This document shows positions 45,266-57,079 of a stretch of DNA of 64,000 bases, one piece after another (position 1 is the stretch's first letter; the number at the start of each line of letters is the position of its first letter). The position numbers were made by a program, and so were the translations under genes. The stretch covers positions 296,724 to 360,723 of the forward strand of contig MNCI01011103.1 of assembly GCA_015680685.1 (NCBI GenBank), read 5' to 3'. The notes beneath the pieces were generated by a model, which had not been told where the DNA came from, searched no databases, and was given only the letters and a program-made list of their open reading frames with translations. Source of the stretch: Gnetum montanum (Eukaryota; Streptophyta; Gnetopsida; Gnetales; Gnetaceae).

Positions 45266-46290
45266 ATGGTAAACAACCCCAACCCACATAACGCTTGTTA
45301 CTGTAAACTTAGTGACATCATGAATAATACACAACAACAAACTAGGAATGACCCTTACACTCCTCCAAACAAAAGAGCTCCTAGTCAAAGTAACACAAAT
45401 ACTCAAACTGAGTCATCCCAAACAAACACCCCACAACAACCAAATCCACATTCTATACTTAGAAAAACTCCACCTCAACTAGAAGCCAAAGAAGTACCTA
45501 AGACTTATGATCTAGTTGAAGATTTGAAGCAAGTTAAGGTTAACATTTCAATGTATGACCTTTTACACTTTAATGAAATGAAAGGGATGATACAGAATGT
45601 AGTTCATACACATGAAACTAAAAAAGAAAAATTCCCAGTCCCTGAAAGACAAGTTCACTTCGTGGAAATTCCTAATGCGCTATCAGTACACAATGCAAAC
45701 AATTCCATGATGAAAAAGAAAGAGCAACCTCCTTTCCTAACAACCTTGATCATTTTAGGGAAGAATGTTCATAATTTTTTGATGGGTTCTAGAGCAACTG
45801 TTAGTGTTATGCCACTTGATGTATGTAAGACTTTAGGAGCACAAATGATACCACAAACAAAAAATGTAATTCAACTTGATAGGTCCAACGTACTTGTAGT
45901 AGGATCATTAAAATAAGTGAAAGTGCAACTTAAACAATACCCTAAATTCACATGTTACATAGATATCCTAGTAGTTGACATGTCACCTACCTATGGTGTG
46001 CTCTTATCTAGGACTTTTTGAGCCAAGTTTGGGAGCTTCTTTAGGTTAGATTTCTCAGAGCTATTAACCCCTATCAAAGGAGAATTTGAATACATGACTA
46101 TACCTCGAGAACCCTTTTACAAACAAGTAGTTATAGACTTGGATCAACAAAATCAATCTTTGGAAGATCAAAATACTAATCTTTATGTTGGGATTATTGA
46201 GGTTGAGCATAGTGAACATGTGAGTGGAAGTTATAAAAATAAATCCTATCTCTCATACAAGTTCCACCCAATCTTGTCAAAGTTCTAGAG
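45266..46290 (+). pseudogene. Element D protease region (catalytic site lost)
   Basis: A long open frame (216 residues, 45266-45916) starts with a Gln/Asn/Pro/Thr-rich linker. It continues with 'YDLVEDLKQVKVNISMYDLL', a block typical of this gypsy group before the protease, and then the retropepsin-like domain. At the active site the usual DSGA is GSRA (MGSRATVSVMP, ~45781-45813), so Asp and Gly are both changed. The C-terminal half (to ~46030) and a further 64-residue open piece (46094-46288) follow. It is the longest open frame in the window but encodes an inactive enzyme. Confidence 0.7.
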
Positions 46291-46599
46291 AAGGTGAAGA
46301 AAGCTATGGAGACATCTTGCTTGATAAAAAACATGATTGATTTTGTCTAAGTGATCTACCACCTTTAGGGGAAGAAAAAGATGTAAGTAAAACCCTACCT
46401 CTTAGAACATTTGAAGGTGTGCTAAATTTTAACGATACATCCATGGAACATTCTCCTAGAAAGGATATCTGATGACCCAACAAGACCTAGACCTATCATT
46501 GAAACTTATATGAAAGAAAGACTTTATAGAAAACGAATAAGAAAGTTAAGATTAGGTCTTAATTTTCATAATCTTAATTATCAAAAAATTGTTAAACAA

Positions 46600-47407
46600 T
46601 GATGGGACGCGATATCACATGGGCTGCGATGTCGCATCCTTCCCTACAATATTGCATACGTGATATCGCAACCCATCGCCAGTTCTATAAATAAGAGGTG
46701 GCTCTCCCTTGTTTCTCCATCTAGATTTAGACCTTAGTCAAAATCTTGCCATTTTTCCATTCCAGAGTTAGAATAATTTCCATGTGTCTGCAGTAGGAGT
46801 CCCAAACTGAATGGATCTTTATTAGAGCAATCCTGTATGTGAGCACACAATTGTGTACGACAATAAAGATGAAATTTTGGATAAACCTTGTAGTGCATGG
46901 ACTAAGCTAAATAGGACTTTAATTATTATTAATTTTTTAAATGCTTTCTTAAGGACTTAATCTCTCTTAACCCTCAACTCTCATAGTTAAGTGCATTTAG
47001 TACGACCGCTTCAAGCATGTGCATTATGCTTGGTAATCCTAGTAATGAATAGCGTTTGGTAATCCCAGTAGTGTTGCATTGGTTCAGGGTGTGAAATGGC
47101 AAGTGGGAATAGATACTAATGCTAGGATGATTAAGGCTTAGTTTTTTAAGGCTAGTTACTTAGTCTCTTTACCCCTTTCCTCTCTTAGCATAGGCGATAA
47201 AAACATAAAAGATATAAAAATCACATGCCTCAAGCTTACTTAACCATACAACCGTGAAAAATACAAGTAAGCTTGGGAGGACAATGATTGATTAACCTTA
47301 GGTGTTCCATAAGGCGTGTAGGCACTTAGTCTATGAAGTTCGATCGGATCACGTGTGTAACGCTCGTATTCGTATGGTTGAGTGTAGGGGTACCTCGCCA
47401 CTCATCA
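46600..47407 (+). repeat. Element E 5' LTR
   Basis: TGATGGGACGCGATATC...CCACTCATCA. U3 has several GCGATATCGC-like words, with TATAAATA at 46686-46693 and AATAAA near 46862. It is close in length to its 3' partner, with many C/T and G/A differences in U3. Confidence 0.92.
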
Positions 47408-47408
47408 T

Positions 47409-47427
47409 TGGCACCATTGCTAGGGAC
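47409..47427 (+). other. Primer-binding site, tRNA-Asp type (element E)
   Basis: TGGCACCATTGCTAGGGAC begins one base after the LTR, a decayed match to the tRNA-Asp complement. Confidence 0.75.
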
Positions 47428-47552
47428 TAAGTTGTTTGTGTGCTAAGTAGGACATAGGAAATCATCCACATCGTTGGGAAGGTTAAATGAACCCTTAGGA
47501 TTAATTAGAAGAAAATTTAAACAACGGTCAATAGCACACCGACAAGATAACA

Positions 47553-49484
47553 ATGTCTTCTTCTTCTCATAAAAGCACTTCACCACCTAGGGATCACACA
47601 AGAGACAGTTGGGGACACAACATAGATAACCAAGAACCACCAATTCCTCAACAGTATTGGATGATATATACTCATCATGATGAGTATATACCTGATTTTA
47701 CTTTTATCCTCCATTAGGATGAACAACTGCGTTGGTGAGACTTGCAAGGTAACATAGTGTTACCTCCAGATCGTGCAGTCCCCAACATGCTCCTTCATGC
47801 TCTTGCACAGATAGGCATGATGCAGCTATATGCTGAATACATTGCAAGTGATTACGACACAAGGGATTACCATCCCATGATGGCTCAATGTTTAAGAGAC
47901 TCACAGCAGGAGAGCTTCCATACATCGTTGAAGGGCAAAGGGGTCGTGCACGTCCTAAGAAAAATTGGAGATGGTGAACTAGTCATAACAGATTCTCCAT
48001 CAAATGATGTTCCCCCTCCTAATGATGGTGAGGAGGTGAGGTATCAGAACCTACACTCCACGATTCACAATCCTAGTTTTGATCCCCATGAACACCAAGT
48101 GTTCACTGAGGGAACACAAACACATGACAAGGGTGGGCATTTGGATCATCATCATGATTGGGGTTGTAATCACTGAAGAGAAGATAAGAAACATTGTCAT
48201 GGTGATGGTTTCCCTTCTTCTCCCCCTTCATCGCATCATTCACCCTTTCCTTCCACATAAGGATGCAGTCACAAAGAGCACAATTGTGAGGATAATGGTA
48301 AGCAAGATGAGAACCCTCGACGAGAGAGTCTAGAGCAAGGATGAGGGCATTCTAGAGAGTCAAGGCATAGAAGGAAAAGTAGGGAACCATGTAGGCATCA
48401 TAGATACCATGAAACAAATGACAATGAAGAACCCCTACTAGCAACCTGGAGTATGTTAGACATTACGGAGGCTATTAGAATACTTACAAGGCACCAAAAT
48501 GATAGTTGAATCAAGAAACTAGAAATGAATAATATCCCACAATTTGAAAGGGGATACAATGATGATCCACAGAATCACTTATAGGCATTCCATGATGCCT
48601 GTGCCTTGCAGAATATTGAAAATGAGTGGAGAAAGTTAAAGTTGTTCCCAAGGATACTCATAAAAGAAGCGAAAAGCTGGTACTGGTCCTTAGAACCAGA
48701 GTCCATTCGAAGGTGGAGTACGATGCTAGAATTGTTCAACAATAAATATCAAACGTACTCCCAAGTGTCTGACTTGTGCAAGCAGATCTAAGGATGGAAG
48801 GAGGGTAATCACGAACCCTTGGATGCTACCATGGGCCGATATTATGCATTACTACATCATTGCCCGGGCCATGATTACGTACAACGGGATCAACTACGCC
48901 ATCTCATAGATGGACTAAGACATAAAACATGGAGAACCCTTTAGACATATGCCCAAGGAAGATTATCAGAACTTAGGTCCCATGAATTTCATAGATTGTT
49001 GGAGCAAGTAGCTAAGGAAGAAGGGGAGCTATGGAAAAGAGAAAGTGTGGAAGAGTATAATCGTGATCCTTCTCTCCAAAAGAGGGGAGTAAGATTCTGT
49101 GAGGAAGAGGATGAGTCACCACTCGAGGAGTTGGTGAATAGAAAAACCTTGCCACTTCAAAAGTTAATAACTGAAGTGTCGGCTAAGGTAGATCAAATGT
49201 GGGACTCCTTAGACAATAGATTCAAAACTATTTTAAAAATCGTAGAGGAGTCTAAGGAGCAAAGTAGTGACCATGATAAGAAAAAGAGGAGAGATTCAGA
49301 CCATGCACGTAACAAGGGTAAGGAAAAAATCACTATCATCGATGAGGTTGTGGAATCTGATATAAAAAATGATGGTGGATGTGGGATTTGCCAATATGAC
49401 CATCCTAAGGGATGTTGCCCAGTAATCTCACATCTGCAAGAGTCCGAGGTGTATGCACTCAACCTAAGACTTAACAAATGGTGA
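47553..49484 (+). pseudogene. Element E gag (best preserved of its family here)
   Basis: ATG at 47553 (MSSSSHKSTSPPRDH). Longer open pieces than in B or C: 47742-48176 (N-terminal region with 'MLLHALAQIGMMQLYAEYI'), capsid-type motifs at 48560-48790 ('ACALQNIENEWRKLKLFPR', 'RRWSTMLELFNNKYQTY'), and 48996-49484 ending in knuckle CGICQYDHPKGCC with C-X2-C-X3-H-X4-C intact. A few stops and frameshifts remain between pieces. Confidence 0.8.
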
Positions 49485-49499
49485 GTAGCCCCAAGGTAA

Positions 49500-50588
49500 C
49501 CCAAGGCAGTTCCACCAACCCTTAATGTATTATCCAAGTGAAACTCTGCCACAACCTATAGAGAAACATCAGCAGTGGCAATACCCAAAGTCATGGGGGA
49601 TGTCACCACCAAGAAAACAATACCCTTACTGGCAACCAGATCCATATGGCTATTACGTGTAGCAGCTAGTTTCTCCAAGTGACTCTATCAGTCACATGAC
49701 CCCACAACGTTACTACGAAGCTCAGGAGTACTATAAGAATCCTTCTCCTGCGAGACACACACCACATGCATACCAAATCTACCCATGACTCTTACACCAA
49801 TAGTTCCACTACCACCTGCTCCAATGATGCAAGGGGAACTCCCCACTCAACCACAGCAACATAATGATACGAAAGCTGTAAACCTTCAATCCACTGCTGG
49901 TTCTAATAATTGTACAAAGAGAAGACCTTTCTTTAGAACCAATAGTCCAAACAAGCTCTCACAACCACAAGCGGTTGAGTCTATGACCATTCCTCCATCG
50001 AGTAAGGCTTTGGAGCTCCCTTCAAACCAACAACAAAGCTCAATGCACATGGTTATGTTGACACATACCATCATTGACTAGATAAAGGTGGGTCACCTTC
50101 CCAAGAAACTCTCTAACCCTGGAAGTCCCTTAATCTACCTCCAGGTCACTGGGAATGAACCACGTAAGGCTCTTCTTGACTCAGGTTCCAGAGTCAACTT
50201 AATATCACAAGAGATGTATAAAGCCTAGAACCTACCTCTGCTAAAGAAGAGCAATATTCAACTAGAGCTGGTTGACTAGTCCATCACTTTTCCCTTCAGA
50301 TTGGTGGAGGACATCGTTATCACTATGTGTGGTTGGTCATACCTAATTGATTTCCTAGTGATAGAAGTCAACAGTAACAAGGGGAACTTCCCAATAATAA
50401 TGGGGAGGGCATGGCTAAGTACCATAAACAAATGCCTAGGAATCTATGATCTTTCCTTGGAAATATCTAAGGAAAACATTTATGGAAAGATCAAGAAGAA
50501 GAAAGTTCCATGCATCACATACAGTGATACAGAGGGTGATGGCGTACAGGAGTGCTTAGCATCTCCTGTATGTAACCAGTGTGCCTAG
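49500..50588 (+). pseudogene. Element E linker and aspartic protease
   Basis: A Pro/Gln/Tyr-rich linker leads into the protease. The catalytic triplet DSG is intact at 50178-50186 (LLDSGSRVNLISQEMYKA), and the C-terminal half (50301-50588) has 'FPIIMGRAW'. Stops at about 50081, 50228 and 50278 break the frame. Confidence 0.75.
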
Positions 50589-50799
50589 GAAACTCAGAGA
50601 CAAAGGTGCCTAAATGTAGCAACCACACAATAAGAGAACACCTAGTGGTTGATAGCTAATCAAGAGAGAAACCCACCAATATGCATGGAACTAACTGGGG
50701 GAAAAAATTGCAACCACAACGAAAACATAGATACATTGGAGTATGACTGTCTCCAACTTTTAACCCTTAATCTAAAAACATCAATTGGAAGAAGTTGGA

Positions 50800-50845
50800 T
50801 ACTTCTAAAAAATTTAAATAAGCACTCACTATTTTGGATCTCTCC
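50800..50845 (+). other. Element E internal deletion junction (pol core missing)
   Basis: Left of the junction the sequence follows the end of the protease region (compare C 27300-27340). Right of it ('tcactattttggatctctccc') it follows the start of the 3' spacer (compare B 20245, C 30160). Everything between, RT to integrase, is gone. A few shared bases (gcact/actca) at the breakpoint fit microhomology-mediated loss. Confidence 0.8.
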
Positions 50846-52605
50846 CTTTCAATTCAGTCATGGGGGAGATGGCCACCTATGCTATTCATTCAAGGCCCTC
50901 AGTTTCCTTTTAAGTTTTTGTTTTATAAATTTCTTTGACTTTTCTTGTTTTTTTTATAGCATGATTTATACTTTTTCATTCCTTTGTATGTTTGATCACT
51001 TTGTTTGATTCATCTCTTAATAAGTGCTCCAAAGATGGTATGAACTATACTCCATTGATTATTAATGTTTGATTTTTACCCTTAAGTTATAATGTTGATA
51101 CTAAGGTATGGTTTTTTTTGATATGGCAGGCAATGAGTCCACATCATCCATGCATCTATAAATATCTATGGTCTCTCTTGGCTTGCAACTGTATAGTCCC
51201 TTTCCCAATAATAAGAACTATCAATGAATTGGTGACTGGGTATTTCTCAAACTAAGGAAGGACTCAAGGATTGAAAAGGGTGTGGCTTCAAGGGAACTTG
51301 ATGTGTTTGTGTTGGCCATTCTCTTGGGTGCTTGGATGTTTTGTTCTTGAGTTTTCTTACCATTCCAATGTTGCCACATTATCGGGAAGCTGAGTAAATA
51401 AAAATAATAAGTCTTTTCATGATCTAGTTCTCACGTAACAACACAAAAAAAAAANGAAATGGTGGTGGCTCTTTGGTGAAAGAATTCTTGTTAATTCAAG
51501 AGGATGGATGAGCCAAATGTATGAATGCGAAGTCACTGGATGTGGTTTGTTTGAGGCTAGACTTGGAATGGGATCTACTAAGTCACATTAATCATTAAAT
51601 ACACAAGGGGTTGTACAACACCTTATTCTTAAGATTCCATTCCATTCTCTTCTTTCCATCCTTCTTTCTCCATTTATCACCTCATTGCTCATTGTATCAG
51701 TAGTCTATATTTTGGTGGATGCATTGTTTTCTTTTTGGTAAACTCTTGTCGTTAAGAATTTAACTCTTGTTTCCAAATGATATTTTTAGAGCTTACGGAC
51801 TCTTTGAATGTGGGATTGTCAAGGCATTAAGGGCATGAGCCTGCTTTGGGGAGGACCTACTCACATTCCTATTTGGTGCATCTATTAATTTCTTTCCTTT
51901 AAACATTTCTACAATCACCATTTATTTTGTTCATTTTCATCATTGACATATCTTTCATTAATGTTATAGTTGTTTCTTTTTCTCCATCTTTTTTGTTCCT
52001 TTTCTTTTTCTCCATTCTCTCGCTATCGAAGGTTTGCTCTTAGTCATGGGGGTCCTGGTCCAATTTTCTCAATTTTCTCCAAACCCCTAGACCTTGGGTA
52101 GGCACCAATATTGTATCTCCAGATCCATATTAGCCATATCACAACTCAGCTAATGGAACTTACACTAAAGCAAGGTATCAATTGCATTATGATTCATTTA
52201 CCCTTGTTAATATAAGACTGTGTTGTGTGTGCAGATGGAAATCATACAACCATGGATTGGACCTAAAGGGAACACTTGGAATGGATCGGTGCTAAAGCAG
52301 TTATGCAAGGAGCAAGATTGATGGTGTGCTTACGGATGGACAAAAAAAGGTGCAATCTTGGCATTGGCAGCAGCAAACTTCTTCTCTCTTCTCTCTTCTC
52401 TCTCAGCTACCAAATAAGGCTTGATGTCAAATGTATAAAGTGTTCACTCTTGTTGTTGTGAACACCAATTTTGTCATGTTCTGTAATGATGATCCGTTCA
52501 CATGTCATCCCATTCACCATTAGTTCCATTCAAGTCAATAATCCCATACCTTCCCAATATTTTGTAAGGAACTCAAGGATGAGTTTTCATTCAATCATGG
52601 GGGTA
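50846..52605. other. Element E 3' spacer and polypurine tract
   Basis: Homologous to the B and C spacers, with no supported gene. A single N at 51455 marks a place where about 150-175 bp present in B and C are missing. It ends with 'catgggggta' (52596-52605) before the 3' LTR. Confidence 0.65.
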
Positions 52606-53414
52606 TGATGGGATGTGATATCGCATAGGTATGTGAAATTGCGTCATTCCCTACGATATCATGTATGCGATATCGCATCCCATAGCCAATTCTATAAATA
52701 AGAGGTAGCTCTCCCTTGTTTCTTCATATAGATCTAGACCTTAGCCAAACTCTTGCCATTTTTCCATTCCAGAGTTAGAATAATTTCCATGTGCCCGCAA
52801 TAGAAGTCCCAAAGTGAACGGATCTTTATTCGAGCAATTCTGTACCTGAGCACAAAATTGTGTACAATAATAAAGATGAACTTTTGGATAAACCTTGTAG
52901 GGCATGGACTAAGCTAAATAGGACTTTAATTATTGTTAACTGTTTAAATTCTTTCTTAAGGACTTAATCTCTCTCAACCCTCAACTCTCATAGTTAAGTG
53001 CATTCAGTACGACTGCTTCGAGCACGTGCGTTACACTTGGTAATCCCAGTAATGAATAGCGTTTGGTAATCTTTGTAGCGTTGCATTGGTTTAGGGTGTG
53101 AAACGGTAAGTGGGAACAGATATTGATGCTAGGATGATTAAGGCTTAATTAGTTAAGGTTAGTTACTTAGTCTCTTCACCCCTTTCCTCTCTTAGCATAG
53201 GCGATAAAAACATAAAAGATATAAAAATCACATGCCTCAAAATTACTTAATCATACGACCATGAAAAATACAAGTAAGCTTGGGAGGATAACGATTGATT
53301 AACCTTAGGTGTTCCATAAGGCATGTAGGCACTTAGTCTATGGAGTTTAACTGGATCATGCGTGTAACACTCGTATTCATATGGTTGAGTGTAGGGGTAC
53401 CTCGCCACTCATCA
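52606..53414 (+). repeat. Element E 3' LTR
   Basis: TGATGGGATGTGATATCGC...CACTCATCA, 809 bp. TATAAATA at 52693-52700. The open stretch starting at 53381 begins in this LTR only by chance; its real content is the element D integrase tail. Confidence 0.92.
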
Positions 53415-53680
53415 AACAATGTCTTAATAGGAAGTATGTTGGTGAAGTCTTTAAAATAGGAGACCTAGTCTCGGAAAAAGGTAGAACATGTGACCGAGAA
53501 AATCTTCAAGGTAAGTTCTCTCCTATTTGGTTAGGCCCATTCCAAATTAAAGATGTCATTGGCACCAATGTGTATAAGGTTGCTGATTTTCAAGGACATA
53601 AGTTACCTAGAAGTTTTGATGCATTCCATCCAACGAATTTCTACTCAAGTGCCCCATGTGAACACATAGTAGATTCTTAG
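53415..53680 (+). pseudogene. Element D integrase C-terminal tail
   Basis: It reads 'NRKYVGEVFKIGDLVSEK', 'GKFSPIWLGPFQIKDV' and 'DAFHPTNFY', the GPF-type C-terminal region of gypsy integrase (family VGDLVLK ... GKFxPxWxGPFxI...). When element E and one aacaa are ignored, the frame is continuous with sequence upstream of 46595. It therefore belongs to D and shows that D had already lost RT to the integrase core before E arrived. Confidence 0.8.
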
Positions 53681-55012
53681 TTGCATGGTTTCTTCCTCTT
53701 CATCATGCATTTCATTTGTTTGTAGTTGCATTTGCATATTTTCTTTGCATTTCCATCATTTTTTTCTTGATACATTGTTTTGATTTTTTCTTTGCATATG
53801 ATTTTAATAATCATTATAGTCTTTTGAGTTACTAGGCCTTGGGTCATCAGAACACCATCCAAAAATAATGTGAGGATAATTCTTTATATAATATTTCCTT
53901 GTACTATTACATAAAATCTCTTTTATACTATATATTTCAATAATGCTTTGATTCTTCCCAGTCTTTTTCAAGGTTTTAGTTTCTTTAGTTATGTTGGATT
54001 ATGGAGCATGAGATTTGTGCTAACTTATCATGTAATCATCATGATCATATGAGTGTAGGGTAGGTGATGTTGGAGAATGGTTAGCCATAATCACTAGGTG
54101 ACCTTGGAAAATCCCATTTTCCCTCTCATAAGCCCTAGTCCTCAACTGTGATGATCCATGGTTACCCTATGAACAACAGGGTGAAGTGTGTTCATCTCCA
54201 CTTGAGAACCCTTAGCCACCCAGGAGACTTGCTATGATGATATCAAATTGTAATTAAGGGAACATACACGAGGGTTGAATTGCACCATGGGAAAATCTCT
54301 GAAAGGATCGTGTTAATTGGCAATGTAGCTAATCAGCCATACTCGTGTTGGAATTCCTACCTTAAGAATGAAGTACACCATGGGCAAAGTTTTCTCAAAA
54401 AAAAAGAAAAAAAAAGAAGGAATGATGACCATATTCATTAGTAGTATAATAAGTTCTTGAGTGTGATGGGGTCTAGTATCTATCCTCACCCTAACCTCCA
54501 TTTCCCCTTTTGAACCTATTTTGCAAAATAAAAAATAAAAAATGTCAATAATCCCTTTTCATCCATTTTCTTTCTCAATCTCAAAAAAAAAGTTCCAAGG
54601 AAAAATCTAAAAGTTGTGACTAGCCACAATCTAATATGAGTCTATCCTCTTCATTAAGTTTAGTATGGGTCTTGTGCTCAAAGTAGTCTGCATGTTGTTA
54701 GCTTTTACTTTGTAAGAAGATTGGGAAAGAAATCATAATTATATTTTAATTATATATAGAGATATGTAGTTAAAATAATAAAATCATATATTTAGAGTTC
54801 AATTAAACAAGATGGTGTGGTTTGTGTGGCCCGCATTTAGTTTTCTTTTGATTATATGGTTATTTTAATCATGTTTAGATTAATACAATTTACTTTTAAG
54901 TTTTCATTTGCTTGTTTTGTAATGTTTGTGATTCCCTACCTATTGCATCATTTTAAAATTTTTGTGGTCTTGTTCCTTGCACTTGCATGTAATTAAAAGT
55001 TTGGGGGCTAAG
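53681..55012. other. Element D 3' spacer and polypurine tract
   Basis: About 1.3 kb, AT-rich with several A runs and no gene. The tract 'aaagtttgggggctaag' (54996-55012) directly precedes the 3' LTR. Confidence 0.6.
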
Positions 55013-55733
55013 TGTTGATGTCAACACTCTCATGCTCTCATGGGGCCATGATTATCAACGTTTCTATCTCTCTCTCTTCATAACCATAATAAAAATCATG
55101 CGAGTAGTGGGCATTGAAACTATTGGGTGGTGGTCATTAATGGCAGCAGTTACGATCATTAGATGTTTCAGAAATTATGGTAGTTATGAACATTAGTGGC
55201 AGACATTTTGGAAGTTATGATGGTTATGAACATTAGTGGTAGATGTTTCAAAAGTTACGAACATAAGTGGGTACTTAATTTGAGAATGTGAATGTTATTA
55301 CACAAGAAGTGAGGGAAATTTCTATAGTAGTTACATGAAACGTAGGAATCATTATGGATGGATGTAGTGGCTATAAAACCAGGGAAAAAAGGAGGGCTCT
55401 AGGGAATGGGAGGGAGTCCAAAACATGCTTAGGCTATCAATCGGAGGGGCTTTGGCTATTAGTCTGGAGAGGCAGCTTCCTCTTCGCTAAGCAGTAGTTT
55501 CCTCTTTTCTTTGCTTTTCTTTACAAGCTTCTAGTTAATCTTCGAGGAGGGTCCAAGGAAAAAGCCAATGAATCAAAATTGGATCCTTGCAGATCTTCTT
55601 GGCAACGACAGGAGCTTGTCTCAGTGGTGCAGATGTGGGTGGACGATCTTCCTCTCTACGATGATGCACAAAAGGTGGTAGATGGTGGCAGGCTTTAAGA
55701 ATTGCAGTTGCTACCCTCTGTAGATGGCAGTGA

Positions 55734-55771
<38 letters not shown>

Positions 55772-56064
55772 GGCGATTACGATCTTCCTACCCAGTAGTG
55801 GATACCATCGATACTCATGGAACAACAGCATCAATGAGACCAGGGAAAATTTAGTTCTTTTAATTACTTATTTTATTGAAGATAATTATTTAATTTAAAT
55901 TCAAATTTTATTTTTAGTTTATTATTTGCAAAAGGCCTTGTAGCCCTCTCCAGCTAAGACTATTCCTGGGTTTTTTTACCCATACAGGAGGCACCCTAGG
56001 CAATAGTCTCCTAAAATGAGTTTTCTTTCTTGGTGTTGGTATGACCAGAATTTATGCATCAATA
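55013..56064 (+). repeat. Element D 3' LTR (complete)
   Basis: TGTTGATGTC...GCATCAATA, 1052 bp. It contains (TC)n at about 55737-55768 and the single copy of the segment that is doubled around N in the 5' LTR. The last dinucleotide is TA in place of the expected CA. Confidence 0.88.
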
Positions 56065-56530
56065 GGTATGCCCTAGGTAAGTCACTTGGAAGAGGTATGC
56101 TGAACATGCCACCATGGTAAGCAAACTAGAGTTATCTTTAAGTTAGTGAACTTTCATTGTAAAAACAAACTTGAAGTTCTACATATGAATGTATGTGGTC
56201 CTTTTGATCTAGCTGGTTTTGATGGTAGTAAATATTTCTTTCTTATTGTTGATGATTACACTAGAATGTTTTGGCTAACATGTATTGAGAAAAAGTATAA
56301 TGTTTTTAAGCATTTTAAGCCATTCAAAGACATGATTGAAACTTAAACAAGGCTTAAAAAAGATATTAGGACTGACAATGGAGGCAAGTTTAGCTTTAAT
56401 GAATTTTATGAGTTGTAGAAGATAAAAATAGAACCATACTTGAGATGATTTGATCTATGATTAATGAAAATAAGATACCAAAGTATCTATGGATTTAGGC
56501 AACCAAAATAGCCATGTACATCATCAATAG
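56065..56530 (+). pseudogene. Element F integrase, 3' part (decayed)
   Basis: It resumes the HHCC region, then reads 'LEVLHMNVCGPFDLAGFDGSKYFFLIVDDYTRMFW'-type core sequence in pieces. The first catalytic Asp (HMD) is Asn at 56188-56190; the second is kept (RTDNGG, ~56370); the Glu region VVEDKNRT is present (~56410). The segment between the second Asp and Glu is shortened by a deletion near 56407. Stops are frequent. Confidence 0.75.
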
Positions 56531-57079
56531 ATGCTGGTAAGAACTAACAATGGTAAGATTTCTGATCAAATATGGTATGATAAAATGAAAAATGTTCAAT
56601 ATTTCAATTTTTTTGGTAGTAAGTGCTATATTAAAAATAAAGACAATTTCCATAAGATATATAGCCATTGTGAAGATGGTTTGTTTATTAAATATTCCAA
56701 TCATTGAAAAGCTTATCATTGCTTAACTTTAAAAAAATTAAAATTGCTGAAACACCACATGTTAAGATTGGTGAGTTATCAGAAGATATTAACAATTTAG
56801 CTGAGAAAGATATGAATGCAAAGGAAAAAGAAAGTAATGATGGAATTCTGACATCTAAACAATATGAGATCAATGAAGAATAGCTAGTCTCAACAAATGA
56901 GACAAAGACAGAACAAGAAGATACACTTGATGATGGCTTGAGAAGAAGTGTTTAAAGGTTCAAATTCATGGTAAACATTCTCAAAACACCTCTCAGATAG
57001 AGGACAAGGAGGAACAAAGCTGAAACAATGAATCATGACTTATTAGTATGCTTTCTTACCCTTTCTATTCCACCAATAG

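Larger units (their letters stand above)
46600..53414 (+). mobile_element. Ty3/gypsy element E, gag-protease derivative nested in D
   Basis: 6.8 kb, ends TGATGGGACG...CACTCATCA, with a perfect target duplication aacaa (46595-46599, 53415-53419). LTRs are 46600-47407 and 52606-53414 (808 and 809 bp). It has a tRNA-Asp primer site, gag with knuckle, and protease with DSG intact. The sequence then passes at ~50820-50830 directly into the 3' spacer. Compared with B and C, about 2.7 kb encoding RT, RNase H and integrase is absent. Same family as B and C; U3 resembles C. Confidence 0.92.
43141..56064 (+). mobile_element. Ty3/gypsy element D, gag-protease derivative (contains E)
   Basis: Ends are TGTTGATGTC and GCATCAATA (inverted TGTTGATG / CATCAAYA). 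The target duplication ggtat is perfect at 43136-43140 and 56065-56069. The LTRs are 43141-44044 (3' end deleted) and 55013-56064. Inside are gag, a damaged protease and then only the C-terminal tail of integrase; RT, RNase H and the integrase core are absent. Without E it is about 6.1 kb. It belongs to a gypsy family different from B, C and E (different LTR, gag and protease). Non-autonomous and dead. Confidence 0.88.

Noticed and set aside
53381-53414. Apparent N-terminus of the 99-codon frame 53381-53680
   Set aside because: These codons are the end of the element E LTR; only the part after 53414 is real integrase sequence.
55535-55834. 99-codon minus-strand frame with (RE)n
   Set aside because: Antisense of the element D 3' LTR; the Arg-Glu run is the (TC)n microsatellite.
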